Origin: Bacteroidetes bacterium RIFCSPLOWO2_12_FULL_37_12
GTDB taxonomy: Bacteria; Bacteroidota; Bacteroidia; 2-12-FULL-37-12
Direction: 5' to 3'
Length of the DNA: 64,000 bases
Assembly: GCA_001769655.1 (NCBI GenBank)
Contig: MEPC01000004.1
Coordinates: 62,001 to 126,000, forward strand
Shown one piece after another: positions 34,234 through 44,143 of the stretch (position 1 is its first letter; each line of letters opens with the position of its first letter). The translations under genes and the position numbers were made by a program. A model generated the notes under the pieces. That model made no database searches and was not told the origin of the DNA. It saw only the letters and a program-made list of their open reading frames with translations.

Positions 34234-36615
34234 TTAATCAGCAAAGATTTTATGATGAGTTTTTCCTTGCGAGGTTTTAATTTCTAACAAATAAAGATTA
34301 CCGGAAATGTTTTTAAAAGGCAAGGAATAAAACGATATACCGGAAGTATTTAAAGAAACATCGGCAATCTTTTGCCCGATTATGTTGTAAAGATTAATTT
34401 CTTTTAAATCATTAAGATTATTACTTCCGGATGGAAATAGAATAATCCCCGAAGTAGAAATTGAAATTAAGAAAGGGAAATGATTATCATTAACAGATTT
34501 CTCATCCGTACTTGTCAAATTATCCACAAAAATAATTTTACTCACATTACAACTGTTTCCATCTGTAACTGTGATGGAATGATTTCCCGTGCAAAGGTCT
34601 GTGACATCGTCAGTGTTTTTTCCATTACCCCACAAATAAGTGTAATTAAGAGTGCCACCTGTTACAGATATTTCAATGGCGCCGTCACAGGTTGTTGAAT
34701 TACTTGCCCTCTTAATTGTGTCCACTATTATTTCTAACTGTGCCGGTGTATTAACTGAAAAGTCCTTTGTATTCGTGCAACTATTTGCATCCGTGACTGT
34801 CACAGTATAAGTTCCGGCAAGTAAATTTTGAATATCTTCAGAGATAGTGGCATTTGACCATGCGTACGTATAAGATGAAGCGCCGCCTGTAACCGTAAGA
34901 TCTATTGAACCATTGCTATCTCCGAAACATTTTACCCCATTTATTGAAGAAGTTAATGTTATTATTGTTGGTTCATTGACACTGAAGGATGCTACTTTGG
35001 TTAATCCTACTCCATCAGTTACTGTCACGGTATAAGTTCCTGCAATTAATCCGGAGATTCCAGAATTAGTTTGACCTGCTGACCATAAATAAGTGTAGGG
35101 AGAAGTACCGTTGGCAACAACTATGTTTATCAAACCATTATTTCCACCTTTGCAACTGACATTATCAATAGTCGCAGTGACAGAGAGTGATCCTGTCATC
35201 GGAACATTCTGATAAATTTTTGAAATAAAAATATCTTCCCCGTCTGATTCGTCACCGCCATTGCTGGTTAATGCTTTTGTACCAAAGGTAGGATTTGCCT
35301 CAATCCAGCCGGTTGCAACCACACTTCCGTTTCTGTCAATGGCTACATCGTTTCCGCAAGTCCAATCGTTTGAAGTTGTATTGGAACCGGCTCCCATAAC
35401 CCATAACGGAGAACCTGTGGAATCCATTTTCAGAATAAAAAGATCATCGGTGCCCGATGAAACACTTGTCAGTGATTTTACACCAAAGTTAACGGTGGAC
35501 ATATAACCACCAATGATGATAACGTTATTATTAAAATCTGTAGCAATATCATACGCGTAATCATATTGGGAAGCACCATATTTTTTTGCCCATACCGCTA
35601 CCCCATCGTTATCGAATTTTGCAACAAAAGCATCCCATTGACCACTGTTTGTCAGGGTAGTGGTTCCAAACGAAAGTGAGGACCCTCCTTTAAAATAACC
35701 ACAAATTATAATATTACCGGAGCGGTCTGCCGCTACACCATACCCATATTCATAAGCGCCACTTTGAGAGATTCCTTTTTTCGCCCAGATTGCATCTCCG
35801 GCATTATTGTATTTTGCAAGAAAAACATCAAAACCCACTGCTCCCGAAGCTGTAACAGAAATAGCATCAAATTTTACGGTACCGGAAAAAACGCCGGTTA
35901 TGAAAATATTGTTGTTAAAATCACAGGCAATGTCTAACCCTTGATCACCACTAGGGCTCCCAGCTTTTTTAGCCCATGAAAAAGTTCCATCAGATTGATA
36001 TTTTGCAATAAATATATCTTGCTGACCATAAGTAGTTAATTGGGTAGTGCCGAAAGTAGCAGTTGAAGTAAAATAACCGGTTACTACTACATCACCTGAA
36101 GGTGAAACAGCCACAGATTCACCGAAGTCAGCATCAGTTGAACCTCCCATTGCTTTTGCCCACTGAATAATGCCGTTTGAATTATATTTAGCCAAAAAAG
36201 CATCATTCAAACCAAAATTAGTTAAGGTAACCGTGCCGTCAATGGTTATGGTAGTAGTAAAATTTCCAGTAACATAAATATTTCCACTTGCGTCCACAGC
36301 CACTCCTTTTCCCTGATCGTTGGTAACACCTCCAATTTGCTTTACCCATTGAAGAGTACCATCATAAGAATATTTTGCAATAAAAATATCCTGCATTCCA
36401 GCCGAAGTAAGCGATTGCCCTCCAAAATCAGTGGTGAATTTGAATTGACCGGTGACTATAATGTTGCTGTCAACATCGGTTGTTATGGAATTCCCCATAT
36501 CGGTTCCCGTAGAGCCAAAATTTTTAGCAAAAGTGAAGTCGGTGGGTATTTGGGCAGATACCATTATTGATATCAGTAAAAAAAGTGCCAAGCAGAGTTG
36601 AAATTTGGTTTTCAT
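34234..36615 (-). CDS. T9SS repeat protein (SBBP-type and SprB-type repeats)
   Basis: This 793-residue protein has a signal peptide (1-22). About nine repeats of 50 residues follow, of the SBBP kind (GKGVAVDASGNIYVTGNF...DAFLAKYNSNGIIQWAK), predicting a beta-propeller or solenoid. Three SprB-type domains follow (about 480-710), and a type A C-terminal sorting domain ends the protein (LKEINLYNIIGQKIADV ... HHKIFAD). T9SS export to the surface is expected. It belongs to the surface cluster 29961-43217. Confidence 0.88.
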   Translation of the reverse strand: MKTKFQLCLALFLLISIMVSAQIPTDFTFAKNFGSTGTDMGNSITTDVDSNIIVTGQFKFTTDFGGQSLTSAGMQDIFIAKYSYDGTLQWVKQIGGVTNDQGKGVAVDASGNIYVTGNFTTTITIDGTVTLTNFGLNDAFLAKYNSNGIIQWAKAMGGSTDADFGESVAVSPSGDVVVTGYFTSTATFGTTQLTTYGQQDIFIAKYQSDGTFSWAKKAGSPSGDQGLDIACDFNNNIFITGVFSGTVKFDAISVTASGAVGFDVFLAKYNNAGDAIWAKKGISQSGAYEYGYGVAADRSGNIIICGYFKGGSSLSFGTTTLTNSGQWDAFVAKFDNDGVAVWAKKYGASQYDYAYDIATDFNNNVIIIGGYMSTVNFGVKSLTSVSSGTDDLFILKMDSTGSPLWVMGAGSNTTSNDWTCGNDVAIDRNGSVVATGWIEANPTFGTKALTSNGGDESDGEDIFISKIYQNVPMTGSLSVTATIDNVSCKGGNNGLINIVVANGTSPYTYLWSAGQTNSGISGLIAGTYTVTVTDGVGLTKVASFSVNEPTIITLTSSINGVKCFGDSNGSIDLTVTGGASSYTYAWSNATISEDIQNLLAGTYTVTVTDANSCTNTKDFSVNTPAQLEIIVDTIKRASNSTTCDGAIEISVTGGTLNYTYLWGNGKNTDDVTDLCTGNHSITVTDGNSCNVSKIIFVDNLTSTDEKSVNDNHFPFLISISTSGIILFPSGSNNLNDLKEINLYNIIGQKIADVSLNTSGISFYSLPFKNISGNLYLLEIKTSQGKTHHKIFAD

Positions 36616-36841
36616 GTTATTTTATGGTTATGAAGGTAATAAATTTTTAATCTCATAAATTTGCCAAAGGTATTAAAAAAAAATGTTTTACATACTAAAA
36701 GACCTCACCCCAGCACCTCTCCAAAAAATGGAGAGGGTGTAGAGATTCTCTGCACATAAAATAATAAAGATTTATTTCTTAGAAACGCAAAAAACTTAAT
36801 CCATTTTTTCATATCCCCACTAAATTATTCTCTGAACCCTT
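36616..36841. other. intergenic gap with a CCTCACCCC palindrome
   Basis: This 226-base gap holds a copy of the dispersed palindrome family (GACCTCACCCC ... CTCTCC-loop-GGAGAGG) at 36701-36740. I see no gene in it. Confidence 0.75.
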
Positions 36842-39142
36842 TTAAGGAACTACAACCCGTACGGATTTTTTCCAAGTTCCGTTGAAAAATGTTGCATAAT
36901 ACAATCCTTTTTTTAAATTTGGTAGTGTAGCCACCTGCTTTTCTGAAGGTATCAAATTTTTTGCCGTGAAAATTGTTCTTCCGAAATTATCATAAATTAT
37001 CAAGCAATTGTTTTTCAAAAGTTCATAACCATAAAAATTTAAGGTTTGTTCTGTGATAGGATTAGGAAATATAGAGATGTTATTTTTGGGAAAATGAAGT
37101 TCGTTAACACCCGTTGACAAGATTTTAATATTCGAGCAAATTGAATCAGAACCACCTTGATTTGATACTAACAAACAAACTTGAAAATTGCCGGTATCTG
37201 AATAAATATGTGAAGGATTCTGTAAGATGGATGTGTTGCCATCTCCGAAATCCCAAAACCATGCGGTTGGATTTTCTGATGAAGAATCCGTAAAACTAAC
37301 CGATGATTCTGAAATAATATAACCAAATAATGCTGTGGGAGGGTCAAATACAATCACTGTCTTGCAATCAATACTATTTCCAAAAGTATTTCCTACGCCG
37401 AGACAAACTTCATAACTGCCTCCTTTTAAATAAGTATGTGTAGGATTTTGTAATGTTGAAGAAGCAGTGCTGTCCCCAAAATACCATGACCATGTAGAAG
37501 GAGAACCGCTTGACAAATCCGTAAACACAACATCATATCCTGAGACAACAAATGAAAAATCTGCATCCGGGGGTTGGTTGCTGGTTAAAGTTATATCTTT
37601 ACAAACTGTATGAGTTCCTGCGCAATTTGTCACAGTTAAACAAATAGTATAAGTGCCATACGTTGAAAAAATGTGTTCAGGGTTTTGATTTGTTGATGTA
37701 TTGGAATCCCCAAAATTCCAGGAAAATACAGCAGGTGAATTTTGTGAATTGTCAGTAAATGAAACCGTCTTATCATTAATAGTAAAACTGAAATCAGCTA
37801 TCGGAATAACCTCATTACACGAAAAACAAAGGGTTTTTAGCAAAGTCGAAACCGATGTAACTGTGGGTGACACTGTTGAAATGGAATTTCCTGTAGATAT
37901 TATTATAGTGGGTGTTGAAGCAACAAGGGGTGCATCATTTACAACTGCAGTGGTTACCAATGATTCATTACATCCAGTTGAAAGATCAGAAATATCTACT
38001 TTTGCAAAAAGCCAATCTATAGACCCGGAGCCAAAAGAGGAAGTTTGTCCAAAAACCCACAGATTATCTTCACGGATTGATAAGGATACTCCTGTTTCAT
38101 GGACTGCGCCGCCTAAAACACGAAATGTTAATAAAGCGCCTGAAGAGTCAGTTTTCAATAAGGCAATGTCTCTTCCACCTGCTCCGAAACTTTTTGTTAA
38201 ACCGGTAATAACATAATCTCCATTGGATAATTGTCCAACCGATAAACCTTCATCATCAGCAGTGCCACCATACGATTTAGCCCATTCAAAATCACCGGAA
38301 CTATTTATTTTCATTAATAAAATATCTCTCAATCCCGCAGTATAACTCATCGTATATCCTGTAATGGCAAAACCACCATCACCGGTCTCCATTAAATTAT
38401 ACCCATAATCATGTGTAGTGCCACCATACGTTTTTGACCAGGATACTGTAGCTGTACTATCTAATTTAATTAAAAATACATCGGCTTGTCCTGCTCCAAA
38501 ACTTTCCGTTTTACCTGTGATTGCATATCCGCCGTCATTAGTTTTTATAATTTTAAGAGCGTCATCATACATGGTTCCTCCAATAGTTGTTGCAGATAAT
38601 AAACTACCCGTTTTACTGATTTTAATCAAATAAATATCATCAATACCGGCACCATAACTTGCAGTTTGACCAACTGCCAGAAAATTTCCGTCCGCCATTT
38701 CAACAACCGATTTTCCTATCTGACTTTGAGATCCAGAAATTGTTTTTGACCACACTTTATTTCCGATGGAATCAAGTTTAAGTAAATAAAAATTAGCATT
38801 ACCGGAACCATTGGGTTGGTAAGAACCACAAATAATATATCCCTTATCGGAGGTCTCATGAATAGAAAAGCCATATTCAACGTTGGAATTGGTACTACCG
38901 CCAATTGCTTTGCTCCATTTAACATTACTCTCGATATCAACTTTTGTAACATAAACGTCTTCTTTGGTAATACCAAAACTTGTGGTTCTTCCTACAAAAA
39001 CAAAACCTCCGTCAGAGGTATTTGCCATATTAAATGCCTCCTCTCCCCCACTGCCACCGTAGGTAATTTGAAATTTGTTTGTTTGTGAAAACCCGGTAAA
39101 CGAGTTTAAAAAAATGAAGGAAATAATTATAATTCTGGTCAT
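36842..39142 (-). CDS. T9SS protein with propeller-like repeats and three PKD domains
   Basis: This 766-residue protein has a signal peptide (1-19). Seven repeats of about 50 residues (TSDGGFVFVGRTTSFG ... DVYVTKVD) occupy residues 20-390. Three PKD domains (about 440-690) carry SFNFGD/WFFGD-type motifs such as PSTWSWYFGDSTASS and PTAWFWDFGDGNTS. A type A sorting domain forms the last 80 residues (SIFPNPITEQTLNFYGY...). It should be secreted by T9SS. Its role, probably a surface or matrix protein, is inferred. Confidence 0.88.
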   Translation of the reverse strand: MTRIIIISFIFLNSFTGFSQTNKFQITYGGSGGEEAFNMANTSDGGFVFVGRTTSFGITKEDVYVTKVDIESNVKWSKAIGGSTNSNVEYGFSIHETSDKGYIICGSYQPNGSGNANFYLLKLDSIGNKVWSKTISGSQSQIGKSVVEMADGNFLAVGQTASYGAGIDDIYLIKISKTGSLLSATTIGGTMYDDALKIIKTNDGGYAITGKTESFGAGQADVFLIKLDSTATVSWSKTYGGTTHDYGYNLMETGDGGFAITGYTMSYTAGLRDILLMKINSSGDFEWAKSYGGTADDEGLSVGQLSNGDYVITGLTKSFGAGGRDIALLKTDSSGALLTFRVLGGAVHETGVSLSIREDNLWVFGQTSSFGSGSIDWLFAKVDISDLSTGCNESLVTTAVVNDAPLVASTPTIIISTGNSISTVSPTVTSVSTLLKTLCFSCNEVIPIADFSFTINDKTVSFTDNSQNSPAVFSWNFGDSNTSTNQNPEHIFSTYGTYTICLTVTNCAGTHTVCKDITLTSNQPPDADFSFVVSGYDVVFTDLSSGSPSTWSWYFGDSTASSTLQNPTHTYLKGGSYEVCLGVGNTFGNSIDCKTVIVFDPPTALFGYIISESSVSFTDSSSENPTAWFWDFGDGNTSILQNPSHIYSDTGNFQVCLLVSNQGGSDSICSNIKILSTGVNELHFPKNNISIFPNPITEQTLNFYGYELLKNNCLIIYDNFGRTIFTAKNLIPSEKQVATLPNLKKGLYYATFFNGTWKKSVRVVVP

Positions 39143-39352
39143 GGTATTATAAATAAATAATGTTTAAAAAAGTAAGTGAATACGTAGTATATAAATATTT
39201 TTCTTAAAAAAAATAACACTTAACATAAAACACAAAATAAAAAATTTTAAATAGCTTTTAGATGAGTGGTATTTTCGTTAGGCATTAAGTATTTTATGTT
39301 TTATGTTTTTTATTATTAAAAATGAAATATCTAATATACAATTACCAATTCC
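39143..39352. other. intergenic gap with word repeats
   Basis: The stretch holds AACACTTAACATAAAACAC and, later, its inverted form TTTTATGTTTTATGTT, so the two ends can pair. I see no gene. Confidence 0.65.
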
Positions 39353-42300
39353 TTAATGCGTCAAACACCCATTCGCATCCCGCACTGTATAAGTATAAGA
39401 GCCAGCGCATAAACTGGAATAGGTAACCGCAACTGCCTGATCAAGAAATTGCCATGCGCCCCCTCCATTGTTTGAATAATCATAAGGGCTGGTGCCACCC
39501 GATGCTTGAATAGTTGCCGATCCAATGCAAACACCAAAACAACTTAAATTTGTTTGCGAATTTAAAGTAATGGTAATCTGTGCAGGTTCAGTAATCGCAT
39601 AACTCCGTGTAGTCGTGCACGATTTTGAATCGGTGATGGTGACTGTATAAGTTCCGTCAACCACACCTGAAATATCTTGTGTTGTAGCTGTTGTTGACCA
39701 AAGATATGTATAAGGACTCGTTGCCCCGGAAACTGTGATATCAACACCTCCAGTGGCATCGCATGCGCAAAGTACGTTCGTAGTCACATTAGTGACACTC
39801 CATGCACCCGGTTGAGTGATGATATAAGATGCGGTGGCAGTGCATCCTCCTGTTTCAGTGACAGTAACCGTATAAGTTGCCGCCACCAATGTAGTAATAT
39901 CCTGAGAAGTAGCCGCATTTGACCAAATATAAGTATAAGGTGCTGTGCCACCGGCAACGCTAATGTCAAGAGCGCCATCCGTGCCACTCGGACAAGTTAC
40001 GTTAGTTTGAGTAACCAATGAAACCGTAGGTGTTCCTGCCGCAACAAGAGTCCCATTAATAGTGGCAGTACATGAATTTACGTCAGTTACTGTCACTGTA
40101 TAAGTGCCTGCCGCGAGAGATGAAATATCTTCTATTGTTGCCGCATTAGACCATGCATAAGTAAATGGAGCAGTGCCATTACTGACAGTAAGATTTATAG
40201 AACCATTTGATAAACCGCAGGAAGGATTTACTAAGGTCCTTGATAAAGTAGGACCTGTTACTATTATATTTACTACGTCAGTTAATGTACAAGAATTATC
40301 AGTAACAGAAAGTGTATAAGTATATGTTCCGGGACCAGGGTTAGTAAAAGTAGGGTTAAGAACATTTGTGGCAGAAAGATTTGTAGCAGGTGACCATGAA
40401 ATAGTGGGAGGTACTGTTGAAGTAACCACATAACTCCAGCTATTTAAAGTTCCCCCAACGAACATTGCATCGTCGGTAATACGTAAGGTCCATGTACCAT
40501 TACTGGCGCAACCATCAAGACCTGAGAGTGCTTGTTCAGGAAGAAAATTTCCTGTAATGTTAGAATTGACTCCTGAATAGGTATTCACATTGGTACCGGA
40601 AGTTCTATTAAAGCATACGGTTGTGTAGTTAACTCCATTTCCGCCGTTATCAGAGCTAAGATCAATTGTTGTACCACCAGGACAGATAAATGAAATATCA
40701 AGGTCTTCATTCCAACTATGTGAAATATCCAAACATACGGAAGTAATAGTTCCACCGGAAGTAGCGGATACGTTAGTAAAATCTGTAGTAGCATTATCTG
40801 TAACTGTACCCCCTGTACCGTTATAGGTAGTATTAGTAGTACTTAAAGTGGGATTAGCATAAGATCCACTCAGGGTTGTAGAGGCGGTATTTGGGCAAAT
40901 CGTAATATCGGTGCCGGCACTAACTGTAAATGCAGAATTTGCCACAGCGGAGGCAAGAGTTGCAGTACATCCTTTTGAATCGGTAACGGTTACAGTGTAA
41001 GTTCCCACTGCCTTACCAGTTAAATCTTCAATGGTTGCTCCCGATGACCAATTATAAGTATAAGCTGGCGATCCACCCGTTACAGTAATATTTACTGCCC
41101 CTGTGGATTGCGCAACACACGTTGGTGTGATAACGCTGGTAATCGCTAACGCAGTATAAGGAGCTACAACAAAGGGCGCAATCTGAATACATCCATCAGC
41201 TTCTGTAACAGATACGGTATAGGTACCAGCCGCCAATGATGTAAGATCCTGAGTAGTCGCGCCATTTGACCATGCATAGACGTAGGGTGTAGTGCCACCT
41301 GCTACTGTTATATTGATAGCTCCTGAATTAACGCCGGCACAACTTACATTTGTAACAACACCCGTTACTGTTGGAGCTACACATGGAAGAACGGCAGTAG
41401 TTAAAATAAAATCAAAAGTACAAGCATCTCCTGCTTCTCCGTCCATTGATATATAGTATGTAGTATTTGGGTCAGCGGGAAAACCAACATTAATATCGGC
41501 TGAACTGTTTTGGTCCACAAGTGCATTACATTCAGCAGAGCCCCCCGTAATGGTGCCGCAACTCTCAGTGGATTTGTAAATAGACAACTGAGTACCACCA
41601 ACTTGGTCACCCGCTGAACAATTCTGATTATATAAATTAAAGAATGCCTGTTGCCCCGATACCCAAGTTGCCGGGGCAGTCCAAGTGAACCATATATTAT
41701 TTTCAGTAGAACCAGAACAGTTTGCCTTATCAGCCGTAGCACATGCGGTTGACGCGGTATAGATTGTATTAGCGGAAATAGTAGAGGCATCAGCGCATTC
41801 ATCATTTAGTGGTACAGTACAAGGATTTCCTGTAACGCAAATATCTGTTCTTATTTCAGAAGTAGAACCGGACTGGGGAGTAATTAAAATATAATAAGTG
41901 GTTCCTACAACTGTAGTAATATTGGTGCTACCACCACTGGCAACGCCCGTACAACTTGAACAGGTTGTGCAGTTTCCTGTAAAAAGTGTATAATCGTGAG
42001 CTACCTGATTTGCACCTGCTGTTAGGTTTTCAAGAGTAGTGGAGGTACTATTGGCAGTAAACTTTATCCATGTACCGTTTTGGGCTGTCTCATTATCACA
42101 CCCACAAAAATCTGTACCAACAGTACCGTTAATCGTAGTGTTATTGTAGGTTAAACTACCGTCAAACTTATCGCAGACATCAGAAGGAAACATCTGGGTT
42201 GCATCAACACAGGAAACGCCTTCGGGTGTCTCAGCAGGAGGTGTCTCAAAAGTAGCTAAACAGAAGTCACCTGTAGCTGTGCTAAACCCGTCCACGCGGA

Positions 42301-42721
42301 TAAAATAAGTATTACCTACTGTAAGACCGGTGACGTTTAAAAGTGAGTTATTTATAACATTTACGCCCCCATTTTCATCACATCCAATTTGAGTAAGAGT
42401 GCCTGTACATGTATTATCGCTTGAACTGTACAAAGCAAGTTGTGTATCTGTCAAGTCACCCGCGCCGTTCCCGTAATAATCGGTGCTTAGGGTAATACTA
42501 TCATCGGTAGCGGTAAATGTGTACCAGACGTCATTACTTTTAGTCCAACAGGTTGGGGATGCCTGGGTGCTGGAAGTTGCCGCCACATTAGTATTGGGAG
42601 TGGCACAACCCCCGTTTATTGTTACAGCTGCCGCTGAACAAATATTATCGTTTGCCGGCTGGGCATAAACGTCAATGTGTAATAGAATAGATGTAAAAAA
42701 AAGAAAGTAAAGATGTTTCAT
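39353..42721 (-). CDS. large SprB-repeat surface protein without sorting domain
   Basis: This 1122-residue protein has a signal peptide (about 1-20). Two or three PPC-like beta domains in the first 450 residues (SNDVWYTFTATDDSITLSTD; NTYFIRVDG) are followed by SprB repeats (CAGVNSGAINITVAGG...), a proprotein-convertase-P-like domain (about 660-770, SHSWNEDLDISFICPGG) and further SprB repeats. It ends NGCLTH without a T9SS tail. The final module repeats the one ending the protein at 29961. A small secreted protein is encoded upstream. Adhesion is likely but unproven. Confidence 0.87.
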   Translation of the reverse strand: MKHLYFLFFTSILLHIDVYAQPANDNICSAAAVTINGGCATPNTNVAATSSTQASPTCWTKSNDVWYTFTATDDSITLSTDYYGNGAGDLTDTQLALYSSSDNTCTGTLTQIGCDENGGVNVINNSLLNVTGLTVGNTYFIRVDGFSTATGDFCLATFETPPAETPEGVSCVDATQMFPSDVCDKFDGSLTYNNTTINGTVGTDFCGCDNETAQNGTWIKFTANSTSTTLENLTAGANQVAHDYTLFTGNCTTCSSCTGVASGGSTNITTVVGTTYYILITPQSGSTSEIRTDICVTGNPCTVPLNDECADASTISANTIYTASTACATADKANCSGSTENNIWFTWTAPATWVSGQQAFFNLYNQNCSAGDQVGGTQLSIYKSTESCGTITGGSAECNALVDQNSSADINVGFPADPNTTYYISMDGEAGDACTFDFILTTAVLPCVAPTVTGVVTNVSCAGVNSGAINITVAGGTTPYVYAWSNGATTQDLTSLAAGTYTVSVTEADGCIQIAPFVVAPYTALAITSVITPTCVAQSTGAVNITVTGGSPAYTYNWSSGATIEDLTGKAVGTYTVTVTDSKGCTATLASAVANSAFTVSAGTDITICPNTASTTLSGSYANPTLSTTNTTYNGTGGTVTDNATTDFTNVSATSGGTITSVCLDISHSWNEDLDISFICPGGTTIDLSSDNGGNGVNYTTVCFNRTSGTNVNTYSGVNSNITGNFLPEQALSGLDGCASNGTWTLRITDDAMFVGGTLNSWSYVVTSTVPPTISWSPATNLSATNVLNPTFTNPGPGTYTYTLSVTDNSCTLTDVVNIIVTGPTLSRTLVNPSCGLSNGSINLTVSNGTAPFTYAWSNAATIEDISSLAAGTYTVTVTDVNSCTATINGTLVAAGTPTVSLVTQTNVTCPSGTDGALDISVAGGTAPYTYIWSNAATSQDITTLVAATYTVTVTETGGCTATASYIITQPGAWSVTNVTTNVLCACDATGGVDITVSGATSPYTYLWSTTATTQDISGVVDGTYTVTITDSKSCTTTRSYAITEPAQITITLNSQTNLSCFGVCIGSATIQASGGTSPYDYSNNGGGAWQFLDQAVAVTYSSLCAGSYTYTVRDANGCLTH

Positions 42722-42722
42722 T

Positions 42723-42805
42723 ATTACATTGTTAAATTGTTATATGGTTAGATGGTTATTTTGTTACATTGATGGGCTAAAGCCATTTAACCATTTAACC
42801 ATCCA
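42723..42805. repeat. GGTTA/CATTTAACC word repeats
   Basis: ACATTGTTAAATTGTTATAT and TAACCATTTAACCATTTAAC-type words form an inverted, hairpin-capable stretch between the large SprB-repeat gene and its small partner. Confidence 0.7.
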
Positions 42806-42815
42806 TTCACTTATT

Positions 42816-43217
42816 TTAATATTGCTTCAACCCTTCAATCTCTGCCAGAGTAATATCCTTTTGTTTTTGAAGTATTTTAACTCGTTCTTTCTCAGATGAT
42901 GAATTTTTTAGAGTACTTTCAGGGTCAATTAAACTACGGTCTATCAAACGGATTTTAAAGTCAAGCATTTTTGATTTAAAAGTAACTAATTCTTCTTTCT
43001 GTTCTTTGGTTGTGGAAGGTGAATTTAATGCTTTTGTGATTCTACTCAAACGCTCATCGAGCAATTCTATATCCGTATTCCAGGATATGTCTTTAAACAT
43101 ATTTTCATAGGTGATTGCATTTTTATCTTCTGTTCCAGGTTTTCTGAGTTCCTGTGCGCTTAAAAATAAAAAAGGTAAAAAGTTTAGGAGGAGAATTAGC
43201 GTAAATTTTAACTTCAT
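42816..43217 (-). CDS. small secreted charged protein upstream of SprB-repeat gene (2)
   Basis: This 133-residue protein has a signal peptide (about 1-22). It then has two helical, charged segments (ELLDERLSRITKAL; SSSEKERVKILQKQKDITLA). It sits upstream of the 1122-residue SprB-repeat protein, as the 123-residue protein at 31691 sits upstream of the other. Their C-terminal SEKER... helices are alike. No known family recognised. Confidence 0.7.
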   Translation of the reverse strand: MKLKFTLILLLNFLPFLFLSAQELRKPGTEDKNAITYENMFKDISWNTDIELLDERLSRITKALNSPSTTKEQKEELVTFKSKMLDFKIRLIDRSLIDPESTLKNSSSEKERVKILQKQKDITLAEIEGLKQY

Positions 43218-43327
43218 ATTTGTTTCTTATATATAGTTTAAAACTTTATGTCACTAAAGAGTGCAAACGTATAAAAAGTTAATGTAAAAAACAACATTTT
43301 CTTAAGAAAAATTATTTATTTAAAAAA

Positions 43328-43350
43328 GACCTCACCCCAGCCCATCACCA
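43328..43350. repeat. CCTCACCCC dispersed repeat, partial
   Basis: GACCTCACCCCAGCCCATCACC is a partial copy of the family also at 36701, 54301 and 62137. It lies just before the ZIP transporter gene. Confidence 0.6.
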
Positions 43351-43382
43351 AAAATCAAATTTTTCATGTAAGTTTGCGTGTT

Positions 43383-44108
43383 ATGTTGCTTCCAATTACT
43401 CTTTTGTTCGTTTCTACTTTTTTAACTGGAATATTAGTTCTTAATTTTCCACAAAAAAAGAATTTAGTTCCTATTTTGCTTTCTTTTAGCGGGGCATACT
43501 TATTTACCCTTACCATACTTGATTTGTTGCCTACGCTTTACCTGAAAAACCCTTCCTTTAAGGAAATAGGATATTTCGTTTTAACGGGCTTTTTTTTACA
43601 AGTTGTTCTCGAAAGGTTTTCCACGGGTGTGGAACATGGTCATGTGCATTTCGAAGATCAGGAAAAATATTCTGATAAGATTCCTTTTGGTATTTTTATT
43701 TCATTAAGCATTCATGCTTTTTTGGAAGGTGTGCCGCTTCTTAAACTTGATTCTAATAATGAAATTACCATTCACTATGGCATGTTGGCAGGAATTATTA
43801 CACATAAAATTCCGGAATCATTTGCCTTAATCAGTATCTTAACTTTTATCATCCGTAGGAATAGAACTATTGTACTTTTACTGATAATATACTCAGTTAT
43901 AACTCCGGCAGGAATGTACCTTGAAAAATATTTGTACCTATCACAGACGCAAACAATTCCATTTTTCACCTATCTGATGGCATTGGTATGCGGAGCTTTA
44001 ATCCATGTGAGCACTACAATACTTTTTGAATCGGGAACCAATCATAAAGTAATGATAAAAAAACTCCTGGCGATTGCCGGAGGGGTGATGCTGGGAATAC
44101 TTTTGTAA
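43383..44108 (+). CDS. ZIP-family metal transporter
   Basis: The product has about 241 residues from the ATG at 43383. The frame runs back to a TTG that I judge false. It has about eight TM helices. The metal-binding helices have SLSIHAFLEGVPLL and GIITHKIPESFALISIL, and a His-rich loop (EHGHVHFED) sits between TM3 and TM4. ZIP proteins bring zinc or other divalent metals into the cytoplasm. It is convergent with the saccharopine-dehydrogenase-like gene, and a terminator palindrome separates them. Confidence 0.88.
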   Translation: MLLPITLLFVSTFLTGILVLNFPQKKNLVPILLSFSGAYLFTLTILDLLPTLYLKNPSFKEIGYFVLTGFFLQVVLERFSTGVEHGHVHFEDQEKYSDKIPFGIFISLSIHAFLEGVPLLKLDSNNEITIHYGMLAGIITHKIPESFALISILTFIIRRNRTIVLLLIIYSVITPAGMYLEKYLYLSQTQTIPFFTYLMALVCGALIHVSTTILFESGTNHKVMIKKLLAIAGGVMLGILL

Positions 44109-44132
44109 AGACACGATGCACCGTGTCTCTAC
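44105..44132. terminator. palindrome between convergent genes
   Basis: AGACACG, a short loop, then CGTGTCTCTAC form a stem-loop starting at the ZIP stop. It belongs to the TAGAGAC-type palindrome family seen at 16242 and 48459, and probably ends both convergent transcripts. Confidence 0.7.
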
Positions 44133-44143
44133 GTTTCTGTCCA

